Below, in pieces: positions 45,113-55,385 of a stretch of DNA of 64,000 bases. Under the pieces are notes generated by a model, which was not told the origin of the DNA, did no database searches, and worked only from the letters and a program-made list of their open reading frames with translations. Each line of letters begins with the position of its first letter. The first letter of the stretch is position 1. Position numbers and translations under genes: made by a program. Origin of the DNA: Pseudomonas sp. KK4 (lineage in GTDB: Bacteria; Pseudomonadota; Gammaproteobacteria; Pseudomonadales; Pseudomonadaceae); contig NZ_LYVP01000006.1 of NCBI RefSeq assembly GCF_001984065.1, positions 1 through 64,000 on the forward strand. The letters run 5' to 3'.

Positions 45113-46081
45113 TCAGGAGCGTGGCGCATAGGCAAAGACGTCGGCGCGCATCTGGTGCGCGTCCATGCCGGCTTCAACCAACGCGTCCAGAGTGCCATAG
45201 ACCATCGCCGGCGAGCCGCTGGCGTAGACGTGCAGGGACTTGAGATCGGGGAAATCCTCGCACACCGCTTCATGCAGCATGCCGCAACGCCCCTGCCAGC
45301 CGCCGTGATCGCTGACCACTTTGTGCAAAAACAGGTTCGGCAGTTTCAGCCATTCATCCCAATGCTCGACTTCATAGAAGTCTTCCGGTCGACGCACCCC
45401 CCAGTACAGATGCACCGGATGTTTGAAACCCTCGGCACGGCAGTGTTCGATCAGGCCATGGATCTGGCCCATACCGGTGCCTGCGGCGATCAGCACCAAC
45501 GGACCGTCCGGCAACTCGGCCAGGTGCGCGTCGCCAAAAGGCATGTCGATGCGCACCATGGTGTCGCGCAACAGCTGCTTGATGAGGTTTTGTGCACTGG
45601 CTTCGCGCGCCAGCACGTGGATTTCCAGATCCCGCCCGCCCGAAGGGGCCGACGCCAGGGAAAACGACGATTTTTCACCGCTGTCCCGATGAATCATCAG
45701 GTACTGGCCAGCGTGATAGCGCGGTGGCTTGCCGGCCGGTGCCCGCAGTCGAACGCGCCAGGTATCACCGCCGACCTCGGTGCAACTGGTGATCTGACAC
45801 GACAGACTGCGCACGGGCAACTCTCCCAGCGCGAGCACGCCATCCCACAGCACGATGCAGTCTTCCAGCGGCTCTGCAATGCAAGTGTAGAACTCGCCAT
45901 GATCACGCACGAGGCCAGCCTGTTCGACCCGGCCTTCGACCAGCAGCGCTGCACACACGTGGCAATTGCCGTTGCGACAGCTTTGCGGGCATTCATAGCC
46001 CAGGCGGCGTGCGCCATCGAGAATCCGCTCGCCGGGCTGAAGGTCCAGCACTGCTCCGGAGGGCTGCAGGGTTACACGCAT
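45113..46081 (-). CDS. Iron-sulfur flavin reductase (CDP-6-deoxy-glucoseen reductase-like), coupled to ubiD
   Basis: 322 residues from the ATG at 46081, which shares one base with the ubiD stop (TGATG). The N-terminal plant-type [2Fe-2S] domain has CPQSCRNGNCHVC at about 35-47 plus a later Cys. A ferredoxin-NADP reductase unit follows: FSLASAPSGG binds FAD and IAAGTGMGQIHGLI binds NAD(P)H. Commonly named CDP-6-deoxy-delta-3,4-glucoseen reductase, but no sugar-nucleotide genes are near. Coupling to ubiD suggests electron supply connected with UbiD or its prenyl-flavin cofactor. Confidence 0.85.
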   Translation of the reverse strand: MRVTLQPSGAVLDLQPGERILDGARRLGYECPQSCRNGNCHVCAALLVEGRVEQAGLVRDHGEFYTCIAEPLEDCIVLWDGVLALGELPVRSLSCQITSCTEVGGDTWRVRLRAPAGKPPRYHAGQYLMIHRDSGEKSSFSLASAPSGGRDLEIHVLAREASAQNLIKQLLRDTMVRIDMPFGDAHLAELPDGPLVLIAAGTGMGQIHGLIEHCRAEGFKHPVHLYWGVRRPEDFYEVEHWDEWLKLPNLFLHKVVSDHGGWQGRCGMLHEAVCEDFPDLKSLHVYASGSPAMVYGTLDALVEAGMDAHQMRADVFAYAPRS

Positions 46082-47547
46082 CAATCTATTCCTAACTGAT
46101 TCCAGATGGCATCGATCCGCTGGGTCACGGCATCGTCCTTGACGATCACCCGACCCCATTCACGCGTGGTCTCCCCTGGCCACTTGTGGGTGGCGTCGAG
46201 GCCCATCTTCGAACCCAGGCCGGACACTGGCGAGGCGAAGTCGAGGTAGTCGATTGGCGTGTTTTCGATCATCACCGTATCGCGCTTGGGGTCCATGCGC
46301 GTGGTAATGGCCCAGATCACGTCGTTCCAGTCCCGCGCGTTGATATCGTCGTCGGTGACGATAACGAACTTGGTGTACATGAACTGTCGCAAAAACGACC
46401 AGACACCGAGCATTACCCGCTTGGCGTGGCCCGGGTACGACTTCTTCATGGTCACCACGGCCATGCGGTAGGAACAACCTTCCGGCGGCAGGTAGAAATC
46501 GGTGATCTCCGGGAACTGCTTCTGCAGGATCGGCACGAACACTTCGTTCAGCGCCACGCCGAGGATCGCCGGTTCATCCGGCGGACGCCCGGTGTAGGTG
46601 CTGTGGTAAATCGGTTTGATGCGGTGGGTGATGCGCTCGACGGTGAATACAGGGAAGCTGTCGACTTCGTTGTAATAGCCGGTGTGGTCGCCGTACGGGC
46701 CCTCATCGGCCATTTCGCCCGGATGAATCACGCCTTCGAGGATGATTTCGGCGGTCGCCGGCACTTGCAGATCGTTGCCCCGGCATTTCACCAGTTCGGT
46801 GCGGTTGCCGCGCAGCAGGCCGGCGAAAGCGTATTCGGAGAGGGTGTCCGGTACCGGAGTGACGGCGCCGAGGATGGTCGCCGGATCGGCGCCCAGCGCC
46901 ACGGAAACCGGGAACGGCTGGCCAGGATGCTTCTCGCACCACTCGCGATAATCCAGTGCGCCGCCACGGTGGCTCAGCCAGCGCATGATGACCTTGTTGC
47001 GGCCGATCACCTGCTGACGGTAGATGCCGAGGTTCTGACGATCCTTGTTCGGCCCCTTGGTGACGGTCAGGCCCCAGGTGATCAGCGGGGCGACGTCCCC
47101 CGGCCAGCAGGTCTGCACCGGCAACTTGCCGAGGTCGACGTCATCGCCTTCGATGACCACTTCCTGGCAGATCGCGTCTTTGACGACCTTGGGCGCCATC
47201 GAGATGATCTTGCGGAAGATCGGCAGCTTGGACCAGGCGTCTTTCAGCCCCTTCGGCGGCTCGGGCTCCTTGAGGAACGCCAGCAGCTTGCCGATTTCCC
47301 GCAGTTCGCTGACCGCTTCGGCGCCCATGCCCAGGGCGACGCGCTCGGGGGTGCCGAACAGGTTGCCGAGTACGGGAATGTCGAAACCGACAGGTTTTTC
47401 GAAAAGCAGGGCCGGGCCCTTGGCGCGCAAGGTGCGGTCGCAGACCTCGGTCATTTCGAGCACTGGGGACACCGGAACCTGGATGCGCTTGAGTTCACCG
47501 CGCTTTTCCAGCCCGCTGATAAAGTCGCGCAAGTCGCGATACTGCAT
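46081..47547 (-). CDS. ubiD: 4-hydroxy-3-polyprenylbenzoate decarboxylase
   Basis: Prenylated-FMN decarboxylase of ubiquinone synthesis, 488 residues. [20 protein letters not shown] at the start and the core [20 protein letters not shown] match UbiD. The metal and prenyl-FMN region (Glu, Asp, His in the segment about 160-290) is conserved. It requires the cofactor made by UbiX, not seen here. It overlaps the reductase gene by one base. Confidence 0.93.
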   Translation of the reverse strand: MQYRDLRDFISGLEKRGELKRIQVPVSPVLEMTEVCDRTLRAKGPALLFEKPVGFDIPVLGNLFGTPERVALGMGAEAVSELREIGKLLAFLKEPEPPKGLKDAWSKLPIFRKIISMAPKVVKDAICQEVVIEGDDVDLGKLPVQTCWPGDVAPLITWGLTVTKGPNKDRQNLGIYRQQVIGRNKVIMRWLSHRGGALDYREWCEKHPGQPFPVSVALGADPATILGAVTPVPDTLSEYAFAGLLRGNRTELVKCRGNDLQVPATAEIILEGVIHPGEMADEGPYGDHTGYYNEVDSFPVFTVERITHRIKPIYHSTYTGRPPDEPAILGVALNEVFVPILQKQFPEITDFYLPPEGCSYRMAVVTMKKSYPGHAKRVMLGVWSFLRQFMYTKFVIVTDDDINARDWNDVIWAITTRMDPKRDTVMIENTPIDYLDFASPVSGLGSKMGLDATHKWPGETTREWGRVIVKDDAVTQRIDAIWNQLGID

Positions 47548-47647
47548 GCGTGAGCCTCGTGTTGGCCGTGGCGTTCGGGGGCAGGCAGTTTAGCGCCGAA
47601 CCTGACGCTTCAGAACCACGAACTGCCTGTTGATCAACATTCAGATA

Positions 47648-47676
47648 GCAAAAAGCCGGGTTTCCCCGGCTTTTGC
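47648..47676 (-). terminator. Terminator of rho
   Basis: GCAAAAGCCGGGG / CCCGGCTTTTTGC hairpin, 13 bp after the rho stop; the T tract is read on the minus strand. It also reads on the plus strand, although no plus-strand gene precedes it. Confidence 0.85.
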
Positions 47677-47688
47677 TGGTCCATCGAC

Positions 47689-48948
<1,260 letters not shown>

Positions 48949-48982
48949 ATAGGAATGACGTAATCATTTATGGAGGGGGGAA

Positions 48983-49001
48983 ATTAAGCTTTTGGCTTAA
49001 T
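48983..49001 (-). promoter_or_regulatory. Hairpin in the rho leader
   Basis: ATTAAGC and GCTTAAT pair around a TTTTG loop, about 35-53 nt upstream of the rho ATG. Rho is autoregulated in other bacteria. Whether this hairpin takes part is unknown. Confidence 0.4.
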
Positions 49002-49144
49002 GAGGCCGCGCCGCGGAGAAGGCGACAGGATCGCGTACTTATTCGAAAAGGAGAGCGTCGGCGACGGCTAGCAGGGGGCACTGGAGAAACCAGCGCGGGG
49101 CCGAATGTAACACCTGAGTTTGGGAGCGTCTAGCCCTCAACAAC

Positions 49145-49176
49145 GAAAAAAGCCCCGCGATTTGCGGGGCCTTTTT
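49145..49176 (-). terminator. Terminator of trxA
   Basis: GGCCCCGCAAA / TCGCGGGGC-type stem followed by six T on the minus strand, about 20 bp after the trxA stop. Confidence 0.9.
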
Positions 49177-49196
49177 CAGACAGGCTACAACGACGC

Positions 49197-49526
49197 TTAG
49201 ATGTTGGCGTCGAGGAAAGCGGCCAGTTGCGACTTCGACAGTGCGCCGACCTTGGTCGCTTCCACGTTGCCGTTCTTGAACAGCATCAGGGTCGGGATAC
49301 CGCGCACGCCGTGCTTGGCCGGGGTTTCCTGGTTTTCGTCGATGTTCAGCTTGGCAACGGTCAGCTTGCCTTTGTAGGTCTCGGCAATCTCGTCCAGAAC
49401 AGGAGCGATCATTTTGCAAGGGCCGCACCATTCAGCCCAGTAATCGACCAGTACAGCGCCTTCAGCCTTGAGTACGTCAGCCTCGAAGCTAGCGTCGCTA
49501 ACGTGTTTGATAAGATCGCTGCTCAT
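49197..49526 (-). CDS. trxA: Thioredoxin 1
   Basis: 109 residues from the ATG at 49526; the 14-codon extension is rejected. The redox site WCGPC lies at 33-37 and the cis-proline motif [11 protein letters not shown] near 74-84. It reduces disulfides in ribonucleotide reductase, PAPS reductase and others. Adjacent to rho, as in many gammaproteobacteria. Confidence 0.97.
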   Translation of the reverse strand: MSSDLIKHVSDASFEADVLKAEGAVLVDYWAEWCGPCKMIAPVLDEIAETYKGKLTVAKLNIDENQETPAKHGVRGIPTLMLFKNGNVEATKVGALSKSQLAAFLDANI

Positions 49527-49647
49527 GGAATTCTCCAGGGTTGTAAGCAAAAAAACGTGGCCCATCATAGCTGCCCTTCCCTCGTTCAGGAAGGTGCAGA
49601 TGATTGAGTCTCGCTATGGTGTTTCATGAGTATGTGTATAGCCCAGG

Positions 49648-50355
49648 TCACGCCATGGCGGGGGCGACGAAGGCGATCCCGGTGCGCAACGCCGCATTGC
49701 GCACGTGTTCGTGCATGGCCTTCTGGGCCGCGCCAGAGCTTCGGCGAGCCAGTGCGCGAAGGATCTTGCGGTGCTCCTGCCAGGTTTCCATGGCCCGTTC
49801 CGCCCGGATGAACGGTAGCTTCTGGCTCTCCAGAAAGATGTCGGCACTGGCGGTGAGGATGCTCAGCATCGCCTGATTGCCGCTGGCCAGCAGAATGCGC
49901 CGGTGAAATTCGAAGTCCAGCCGCGCCGCCGCCTCGAAATCGCCGGCCTTCAATTCGTTGCGCATCGCCGCGACATTGTCTTCAAGCAGATCGAGCTCAT
50001 CAGTGCTCAGGGTCACGGCGGCCAACCCCGCGGCGAAACCCTCCAGGGCATAGCGCAACTGAAAGATGTCCAGAGGCGATGCCTGCGCCGCGAACGGCCA
50101 AGCCGGCGCGGCGTCGTTGCGTGGCAAGTCCACCGGCGCCTGCACGAACACGCCCTTGCCCGGCTGGATGCTGATGACGCCCAGCGCACTGAGCGAGGAC
50201 AACGCCTCGCGCAACGACGCCCGACTGACCCCCAGTTGCAGGGCCAGGTCCCGTTGCGAAGGCAAGGCATCACCCGCCCCGAAACCCTGCTCATTGATCA
50301 GTTTGCGGATGGCTTGCAGCGCTACTTCAGGTACGGCGCGAGAGATCGAGTTCAT
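49648..50355 (-). CDS. FadR-type GntR transcriptional regulator
   Basis: 235 residues. The N-terminal winged helix-turn-helix (about 20-80, LPSQRDLALQLGVSRASLREAL) is of the GntR class. The C-terminal FCD domain (about 100-225; DFEFHRRILLASGNQAML has the metal-binding His) classes it as FadR-type. It diverges from the amino acid ABC operon and most likely controls it. The effector is unknown. Confidence 0.88.
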   Translation of the reverse strand: MNSISRAVPEVALQAIRKLINEQGFGAGDALPSQRDLALQLGVSRASLREALSSLSALGVISIQPGKGVFVQAPVDLPRNDAAPAWPFAAQASPLDIFQLRYALEGFAAGLAAVTLSTDELDLLEDNVAAMRNELKAGDFEAAARLDFEFHRRILLASGNQAMLSILTASADIFLESQKLPFIRAERAMETWQEHRKILRALARRSSGAAQKAMHEHVRNAALRTGIAFVAPAMA

Positions 50356-50610
50356 GGTTTTCCAGACGAACCAGGCCAATGTGCGCCCAGTTGTAAAGCT
50401 ATTCACGGCGTCCGGCAAGTCGTGCCCCACGGGGGTTCGACGATTTTCCCGGATGCGCTATCGAGGTGCGAAACCGCCCCTGACTGTTCAGACCAGTAAG
50501 ACCTACCATCCCCTGCAAATCCGTGGGCTGGCGGCCGAATGCCCCCTGTTGGCATGCCCCGTGCTCTGTCCAATCGCAGAAATCATTCCCAGCCGATTCG
50601 GAGATTTGCC
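50356..50610. promoter_or_regulatory. Divergent promoter region of the FadR-type regulator and the ABC operon
   Basis: 255 bp with no ORF. It includes TGTTCAGACCAGTAAGACC near 50480-50500, which has a repeated AGACC word, a possible operator. No clear inverted repeat of the TGGT-ACCA type was found. Confidence 0.35.
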
Positions 50611-51396
50611 ATGACCCAGCGTTACAGCGCCCTCCTCGCCGCCCTGTTTGCCAGCCTGATGCTGAGCCAGGCTCCCGCCCACGCCGACGGCCTGGAGGAT
50701 GTGGTCAAGCGCGGCGTCCTCAAGGTGGCCGTGCCTCAGGACTTCCCGCCCTTCGGCTCGGTCGGCCCGGACATGAAGCCGCGCGGCCTGGACATCGACA
50801 CGGCGAAACTGCTGGCCGACCAGCTCAAGGTCAAACTCGAACTGACACCGGTCAACAGCACCAACCGCATCCCGTTCCTCACCACCGGCAAGGTCGATCT
50901 GGTGATCTCCAGCCTCGGCAAAAACCCAGAGCGGGAAAAAGTCATCGACTTCTCCCGGGCCTATGCGCCGTTCTACCTGGCCGTGTTCGGCCCGCCAGAA
51001 GCCGATATCAAAGGCCTGGACGACCTCAAGGGCAAGACCATCAGCGTCACCCGCGGCGCCATCGAAGACATCGAGCTGACCAAGGTCGCCCCCGAAGGCG
51101 TGACCATCAAGCGCTTCGAAGACAACAACTCGACCATCGCCGCGTACCTGGCCGGTCAGGTCGACCTGATCGCCAGCGGCAACGTGGTGATGGTCGCCAT
51201 CAGTGAGAAGAGCCCGAAACGCGTGCCGGCACTGAAAGTGAAACTCAAGGATTCCCCGGTCTATGTGGGCGTGAACAAGAACGAGCCGGCGCTGCTGGAC
51301 AAGGTCAATCAGATCCTAGTGACCGCCAAGGGCGACGGCGCGCTGGAGAAAAACGCCCTGACCTGGCTCAAAGAACCGCTGCCGGCCGATCTCTGA
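50611..51396 (+). CDS. Polar amino acid ABC transporter substrate-binding protein
   Basis: 261 residues from the ATG at 50611. The signal peptide covers about 1-25 (cleavage after PAHA). Type 3 periplasmic fold: GVLKVAVPQDFPPFGSVGPD, then GLDIDTAKLLADQLKV, and ISSLGKNPEREKVIDFSRAY. The ligand cannot be read, but glutamate/aspartate-type or other polar amino acids are likely. First gene of a four-gene operon. Confidence 0.9.
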   Translation: MTQRYSALLAALFASLMLSQAPAHADGLEDVVKRGVLKVAVPQDFPPFGSVGPDMKPRGLDIDTAKLLADQLKVKLELTPVNSTNRIPFLTTGKVDLVISSLGKNPEREKVIDFSRAYAPFYLAVFGPPEADIKGLDDLKGKTISVTRGAIEDIELTKVAPEGVTIKRFEDNNSTIAAYLAGQVDLIASGNVVMVAISEKSPKRVPALKVKLKDSPVYVGVNKNEPALLDKVNQILVTAKGDGALEKNALTWLKEPLPADL

Positions 51397-51418
51397 TTCG
51401 GCACGCAGGAGACCCTTT

Positions 51419-52087
51419 ATGGCTTATCAGTTCGATTTCCTGCCGGTGGTGCAAAACACCGATCTGCTGCTGCGCGGTGCGTTGTTCACCCTGGAGCTGA
51501 CGGCCATCGGCGCGGTGCTCGGCGTAGGCGTTGGCATTGTCGGGGCGCTGGTGCGGGCGTGGAACATTCGCCCGTTCTCGGCGATCTTCGGCGTCTACGT
51601 CGAGTTGATCCGCAACACGCCGTTCCTGGTGCAGTTGTTCTTCATTTTCTTCGGGTTGCCGTCACTGGGGGTGCAGATCTCCGAATGGCAGGCGGCGGTG
51701 CTGGCGATGGTGATCAACCTTGGCGCCTACTCCACGGAAATCATCCGTGCCGGCATCCAGGCGATCCCCAAGGGCCAATTGGAAGCCGCCGCGGCCTTGG
51801 CGATGACGCGCTTCGAAGCCTTCCGCCACGTGATCCTGCTGCCGGCACTGGGCAAGGTCTGGCCGGCGCTGAGCAGCCAGATCATCATTGTCATGCTTGG
51901 CTCGGCGGTGTGTTCGCAGATTGCCACCGAGGAACTGAGCTTCGCCGCCAACTTCATCCAGTCGCGCAACTTCCGCGCCTTTGAAACCTACGCCCTGACC
52001 ACGCTGATCTACCTGTGCATGGCGTTGCTGATCCGCCAGTTGCTGAACTGGATCGGCCACCGATACATAGCAAGGAGCGCGCGATGA
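51419..52087 (+). CDS. Amino acid ABC transporter permease (first)
   Basis: 222 residues, about five membrane helices, of the HisM/GlnP family (YVELIRNTPFLVQLFFIFFG; RAGIQAIPKGQLEAAAALAM with the EAA loop). It overlaps the next gene by four bases. Confidence 0.92.
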   Translation: MAYQFDFLPVVQNTDLLLRGALFTLELTAIGAVLGVGVGIVGALVRAWNIRPFSAIFGVYVELIRNTPFLVQLFFIFFGLPSLGVQISEWQAAVLAMVINLGAYSTEIIRAGIQAIPKGQLEAAAALAMTRFEAFRHVILLPALGKVWPALSSQIIIVMLGSAVCSQIATEELSFAANFIQSRNFRAFETYALTTLIYLCMALLIRQLLNWIGHRYIARSAR

Positions 52088-52734
52088 GTGATTTCACTTT
52101 CTGGGATGTCGTGCGCAACCTGCTCACCGGCCTGCAATGGACACTGGCGCTGTCGTTGGTGGCGTTCATTGGCGGCGGTGTGATCGGTTTGCTGATCCTG
52201 ATCATGCGCATCTCGAAAAAATCCCTGCCGCGCAGCTTCGCGCGCACCTACATCGAGCTGTTCCAGGGCACGCCGCTGCTGATGCAGCTGTTTCTGGTGT
52301 TCTTCGGCGTGGCGTTGGCCGGGGTGGAAATTTCGCCGTGGATGGCGGCGGCGATTGCCCTGACGCTGTTTACCAGCGCTTATCTGGCGGAGATCTGGCG
52401 CGGTTGCGTCGAGTCGATCCCCAACGGCCAGTGGGAAGCGTCGTCGAGCCTGGCGCTCAACCCGCTGGAGCAACTGCGCTACGTGATCCTGCCGCAGGCC
52501 TTGCGCATCGCCGTGGCGCCGACCGTGGGCTTCTCGGTGCAAGTGGTCAAAGGCACCGCCGTGACCTCGATCATCGGCTTTACCGAACTGACCAAGACCG
52601 GCGGCATGCTCGCCAACGCGACCTTCGAACCCTTCATGGTCTATGGCCTCGTGGCCCTGGGCTATTTCCTGCTCTGCTACCCCTTGTCCCTCAGTGCGCG
52701 CTACCTGGAAAGGAGACTGCATGCCTCTGCTTAG
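52084..52734 (+). CDS. Amino acid ABC transporter permease (second)
   Basis: 216 residues from the ATG at 52084 (ATGA overlap). Same family (YIELFQGTPLLMQLFLVFFG; EAA loop in WRGCVESIPNGQWEASSSLA). It ends 14 bp inside the ATPase gene, so the genes are translationally linked. Confidence 0.92.
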   Translation: MSDFTFWDVVRNLLTGLQWTLALSLVAFIGGGVIGLLILIMRISKKSLPRSFARTYIELFQGTPLLMQLFLVFFGVALAGVEISPWMAAAIALTLFTSAYLAEIWRGCVESIPNGQWEASSSLALNPLEQLRYVILPQALRIAVAPTVGFSVQVVKGTAVTSIIGFTELTKTGGMLANATFEPFMVYGLVALGYFLLCYPLSLSARYLERRLHASA

Positions 52735-53458
52735 AATTTCCGCCCTGCATAAATACTACGGCGATCACCATGTGCTCAAAGGCATCGACCTGAGCGTTGA
52801 GCAAGGCCAGGTGGTGGCGATCATCGGGCGCAGCGGCTCGGGCAAGTCGACCTTGCTGCGCACGCTCAACGGCCTGGAGTCGATCAACGATGGCGTGATC
52901 GAAGTCGATGGCGAATACCTCGACGCCGCCCGCGCCGACCTGCGCAGCCTGCGGCAGAAAGTCGGCATGGTGTTCCAGCAATTCAACCTGTTCCCGCACC
53001 TGACAGTGGGCGAGAACGTGATGCTCGCGCCGCAGGTGGTACAGAAAGTTCCCAAGGCCCGGGCCGCGGAGCTGGCGCGGGAGATGCTGGAGCGCGTGGG
53101 CCTGGGGGAGAAATTCGATGCCTTCCCGGATCGACTCTCCGGTGGGCAGCAACAGCGGGTGGCGATCGCCCGCGCCTTGGCGATGTCGCCCAAGGTGTTG
53201 CTGTGTGACGAAATCACCTCGGCCCTGGACCCGGAGCTGGTCAATGAAGTGCTGAGCGTGGTTCGGCAACTGGCCAAGGATGGGATGACGCTGATCATGG
53301 TCACCCACGAAATGCGCTTTGCCCGGGAGGTTGGGGACAAGCTGGTGTTCATGCATCAGGGGCTGGTGCATGAGGTGGGCGATCCGAAGGTGTTGTTCGC
53401 CAATCCGCGGACGGCGGAGCTGGCCAATTTCATCGGCACGGTTGAAGCGACAGCCTGA
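52721..53458 (+). CDS. Amino acid ABC transporter ATP-binding protein
   Basis: 245 residues from the ATG at 52721, with AGGAG upstream. Walker A GRSGSGKST lies at about 36-44, the Q-loop in VFQQFNLFPHLTV, the signature LSGGQQQR and Walker B VLLCDEITSALDPE. GlnQ/HisP class. Last gene of the operon. Confidence 0.94.
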   Translation: MPLLRISALHKYYGDHHVLKGIDLSVEQGQVVAIIGRSGSGKSTLLRTLNGLESINDGVIEVDGEYLDAARADLRSLRQKVGMVFQQFNLFPHLTVGENVMLAPQVVQKVPKARAAELAREMLERVGLGEKFDAFPDRLSGGQQQRVAIARALAMSPKVLLCDEITSALDPELVNEVLSVVRQLAKDGMTLIMVTHEMRFAREVGDKLVFMHQGLVHEVGDPKVLFANPRTAELANFIGTVEATA

Positions 53459-53483
53459 AAGAACCTTGGCGTCTCAATGCCCT

Positions 53484-53550
53484 CATCGCTGGCAGGCTAG
53501 CTCCCACAGGGGGACGCATTCCAATGTGGGAGCTGGCCTGCCAGCGATTG
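53484..53550. repeat. REP pair, family E (CTGGCAGGCTAGCTCCCACA)
   Basis: Inverted units with a 22-bp spacer after the ABC operon. The only copy of this family in the window. Confidence 0.85.
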
Positions 53551-53666
53551 ACCGCGCAGCGGTCAGTGCCTGGAACTGCGCTGAGTCAAGGCTTTGAACA
53601 CTGCGCGTTGGCGCCAGCCGTTGATCGTGGCACGATGTCAGGGTTATCGACCGAGACCCCCTGACC

Positions 53667-55169
53667 ATGCCGCAATCCCAAGCCAAGAATCTGTCCCTGA
53701 TCGCCGCGATCGACCTGGGCTCCAACAGCTTTCACATGGTCGTGGCCAAGGCCCAGAACGGCGAAATCCGTATTCTCGAACGTCTCGGGGAAAAGGTTCA
53801 GTTGGCCGCCGGCATCGACGAAGAACGTCGGCTGAGCGAAGAATCCATGCAGCGCGGGCTCGATTGCCTCAAGCGCTTCGCCCAACTGATCAACGGTATG
53901 CCACTGGGCGCCGTGCGCATCGTCGGCACCAACGCCCTGCGTGAAGCGCGCAACCGTGCCGAATTCATCCATCGCGCCGAAGACATTCTCGGCCATCCGG
54001 TGGAAGTCATCTCCGGCCGTGAAGAAGCGCGTCTGATCTACCTGGGCGTGTCCCACACCCTCGCCGACACCCCCGGCAAGCGCCTGGTGGCAGACATCGG
54101 CGGCGGCAGCACCGAATTCATCATCGGCCAGCGCTTCGAGCCGCTGCTGCGCGAAAGCCTGCAGATGGGCTGCGTGAGCTTCACCCAGCGCTATTTCAAG
54201 GACGGCAAGATCACCCCGGCCCGCTATGCCCAGGCATACACCGCGGCGCGGCTGGAGATCATGAGCATCGAACACGCCCTGCACCGCCTGACCTGGGATG
54301 AAGCCATCGGCTCCTCGGGCACCATCCGCGCCATCGGCCTGGCGCTGAAGGCTGGCGGGCATGGTGCAGGCGAAGTCAACGCCGAAGGCCTGGCGTGGCT
54401 CAAGCGCAAGCTGATCAAGCTTGGTGATGTCGAAAAAATCGATTTCGAAGGCATCAAGCCCGACCGCCGAGCGATTTTCCCGGCCGGCCTGGCGATTCTC
54501 GAAGCGATCTTCGATGCCCTCGAGCTGCAACGCATGGATCACTGCGAAGGTGCGCTGCGTGAAGGCGTGCTCTATGACCTGCTGGGTCGCCATCATCACG
54601 AGGACGTGCGCGAACGCACCCTGACCTCGCTGATGGAGCGCTACCACGTCGACCTGGAACAGGCGGCGCGCGTTGAGCGCAAGGCCCTGCATGCCTTCGA
54701 TCAAGTGGCCAAGGACTGGGACCTGGAAGACGGCGTCTGGCGCGAATTGCTGGGCTGGGCGGCCAAGGTCCATGAAGTGGGCCTGGACATCGCCCACTAT
54801 CAGTACCACAAGCACGGCGCCTACCTGATCGAGCACTCGGACCTCGCCGGTTTCTCCCGCGAAGACCAGTTGATGCTGGCCTTGCTGGTGCGCGGTCACC
54901 GCCGCAACATTCCCAAGGACAAGTTTGCCGACTTCGGCGATGACGGCATCAAGCTGATTCGCCTGTGCGTATTGCTGCGCTTCGCGATCCTGTTCCATCA
55001 CATCCGCGGCACCCAGCAAATGCCCCAGGTGGAACTGAACGCCCAGGGCAACAGCCTGGAAGTGGTGTTCCCGGACCACTGGCTGGACGACAACCAACTG
55101 ACCCAGGCCGACTTCGAGATCGAAGCGCAATGGCTGACGCGGGTCGATATTGTCCTGAGCGTGCGCTGA
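53667..55169 (+). CDS. ppx: Exopolyphosphatase (Ppx/GppA family)
   Basis: Degrades polyphosphate from the ends. It is 500 residues. The phosphate-binding motifs [15 protein letters not shown] (about 14-28) and [14 protein letters not shown] are those of the actin-like Ppx/GppA fold, and a C-terminal HD-type region is present ([20 protein letters not shown]). Convergent with ppk, the usual pseudomonad order. Confidence 0.94.
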   Translation: MPQSQAKNLSLIAAIDLGSNSFHMVVAKAQNGEIRILERLGEKVQLAAGIDEERRLSEESMQRGLDCLKRFAQLINGMPLGAVRIVGTNALREARNRAEFIHRAEDILGHPVEVISGREEARLIYLGVSHTLADTPGKRLVADIGGGSTEFIIGQRFEPLLRESLQMGCVSFTQRYFKDGKITPARYAQAYTAARLEIMSIEHALHRLTWDEAIGSSGTIRAIGLALKAGGHGAGEVNAEGLAWLKRKLIKLGDVEKIDFEGIKPDRRAIFPAGLAILEAIFDALELQRMDHCEGALREGVLYDLLGRHHHEDVRERTLTSLMERYHVDLEQAARVERKALHAFDQVAKDWDLEDGVWRELLGWAAKVHEVGLDIAHYQYHKHGAYLIEHSDLAGFSREDQLMLALLVRGHRRNIPKDKFADFGDDGIKLIRLCVLLRFAILFHHIRGTQQMPQVELNAQGNSLEVVFPDHWLDDNQLTQADFEIEAQWLTRVDIVLSVR

Positions 55170-55188
55170 ACACTTGGCGAGAGGCTTT

Positions 55189-55279
55189 GTGGCGAGGGAG
55201 CTTGCTCCCGCTGGGCGGCGAAGCGGCCCCAAAAGAAGGCCTGCTGCGCAGGCCGACGGGAGCAAGCTCCCTCGCCACA
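55189..55279. repeat. REP pair, family C
   Basis: Inverted units between the convergent ppx and ppk genes. Confidence 0.88.
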
Positions 55280-55333
55280 AAAGCCACCGCTCCACAAGCT
55301 GTCTGCCGCAGGCCATTCACGGGACAAACGCAA

Positions 55334-55368
55334 TAAAAAAGGGCGATCCAACCGGATCGCCCTTTTTT
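55334..55368. terminator. Bidirectional terminator between ppx and ppk
   Basis: GGGCGATCC / GGATCGCCC stem with six A before and six T after, so it serves both converging genes. Confidence 0.93.
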
Positions 55369-55385
55369 GTAGGCCAATGCCTGCG

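Noticed and set aside
53586-55316. 576-codon minus-strand ORF opposite ppx
   Set aside because: Shadow of ppx; runs through a REP pair as well.
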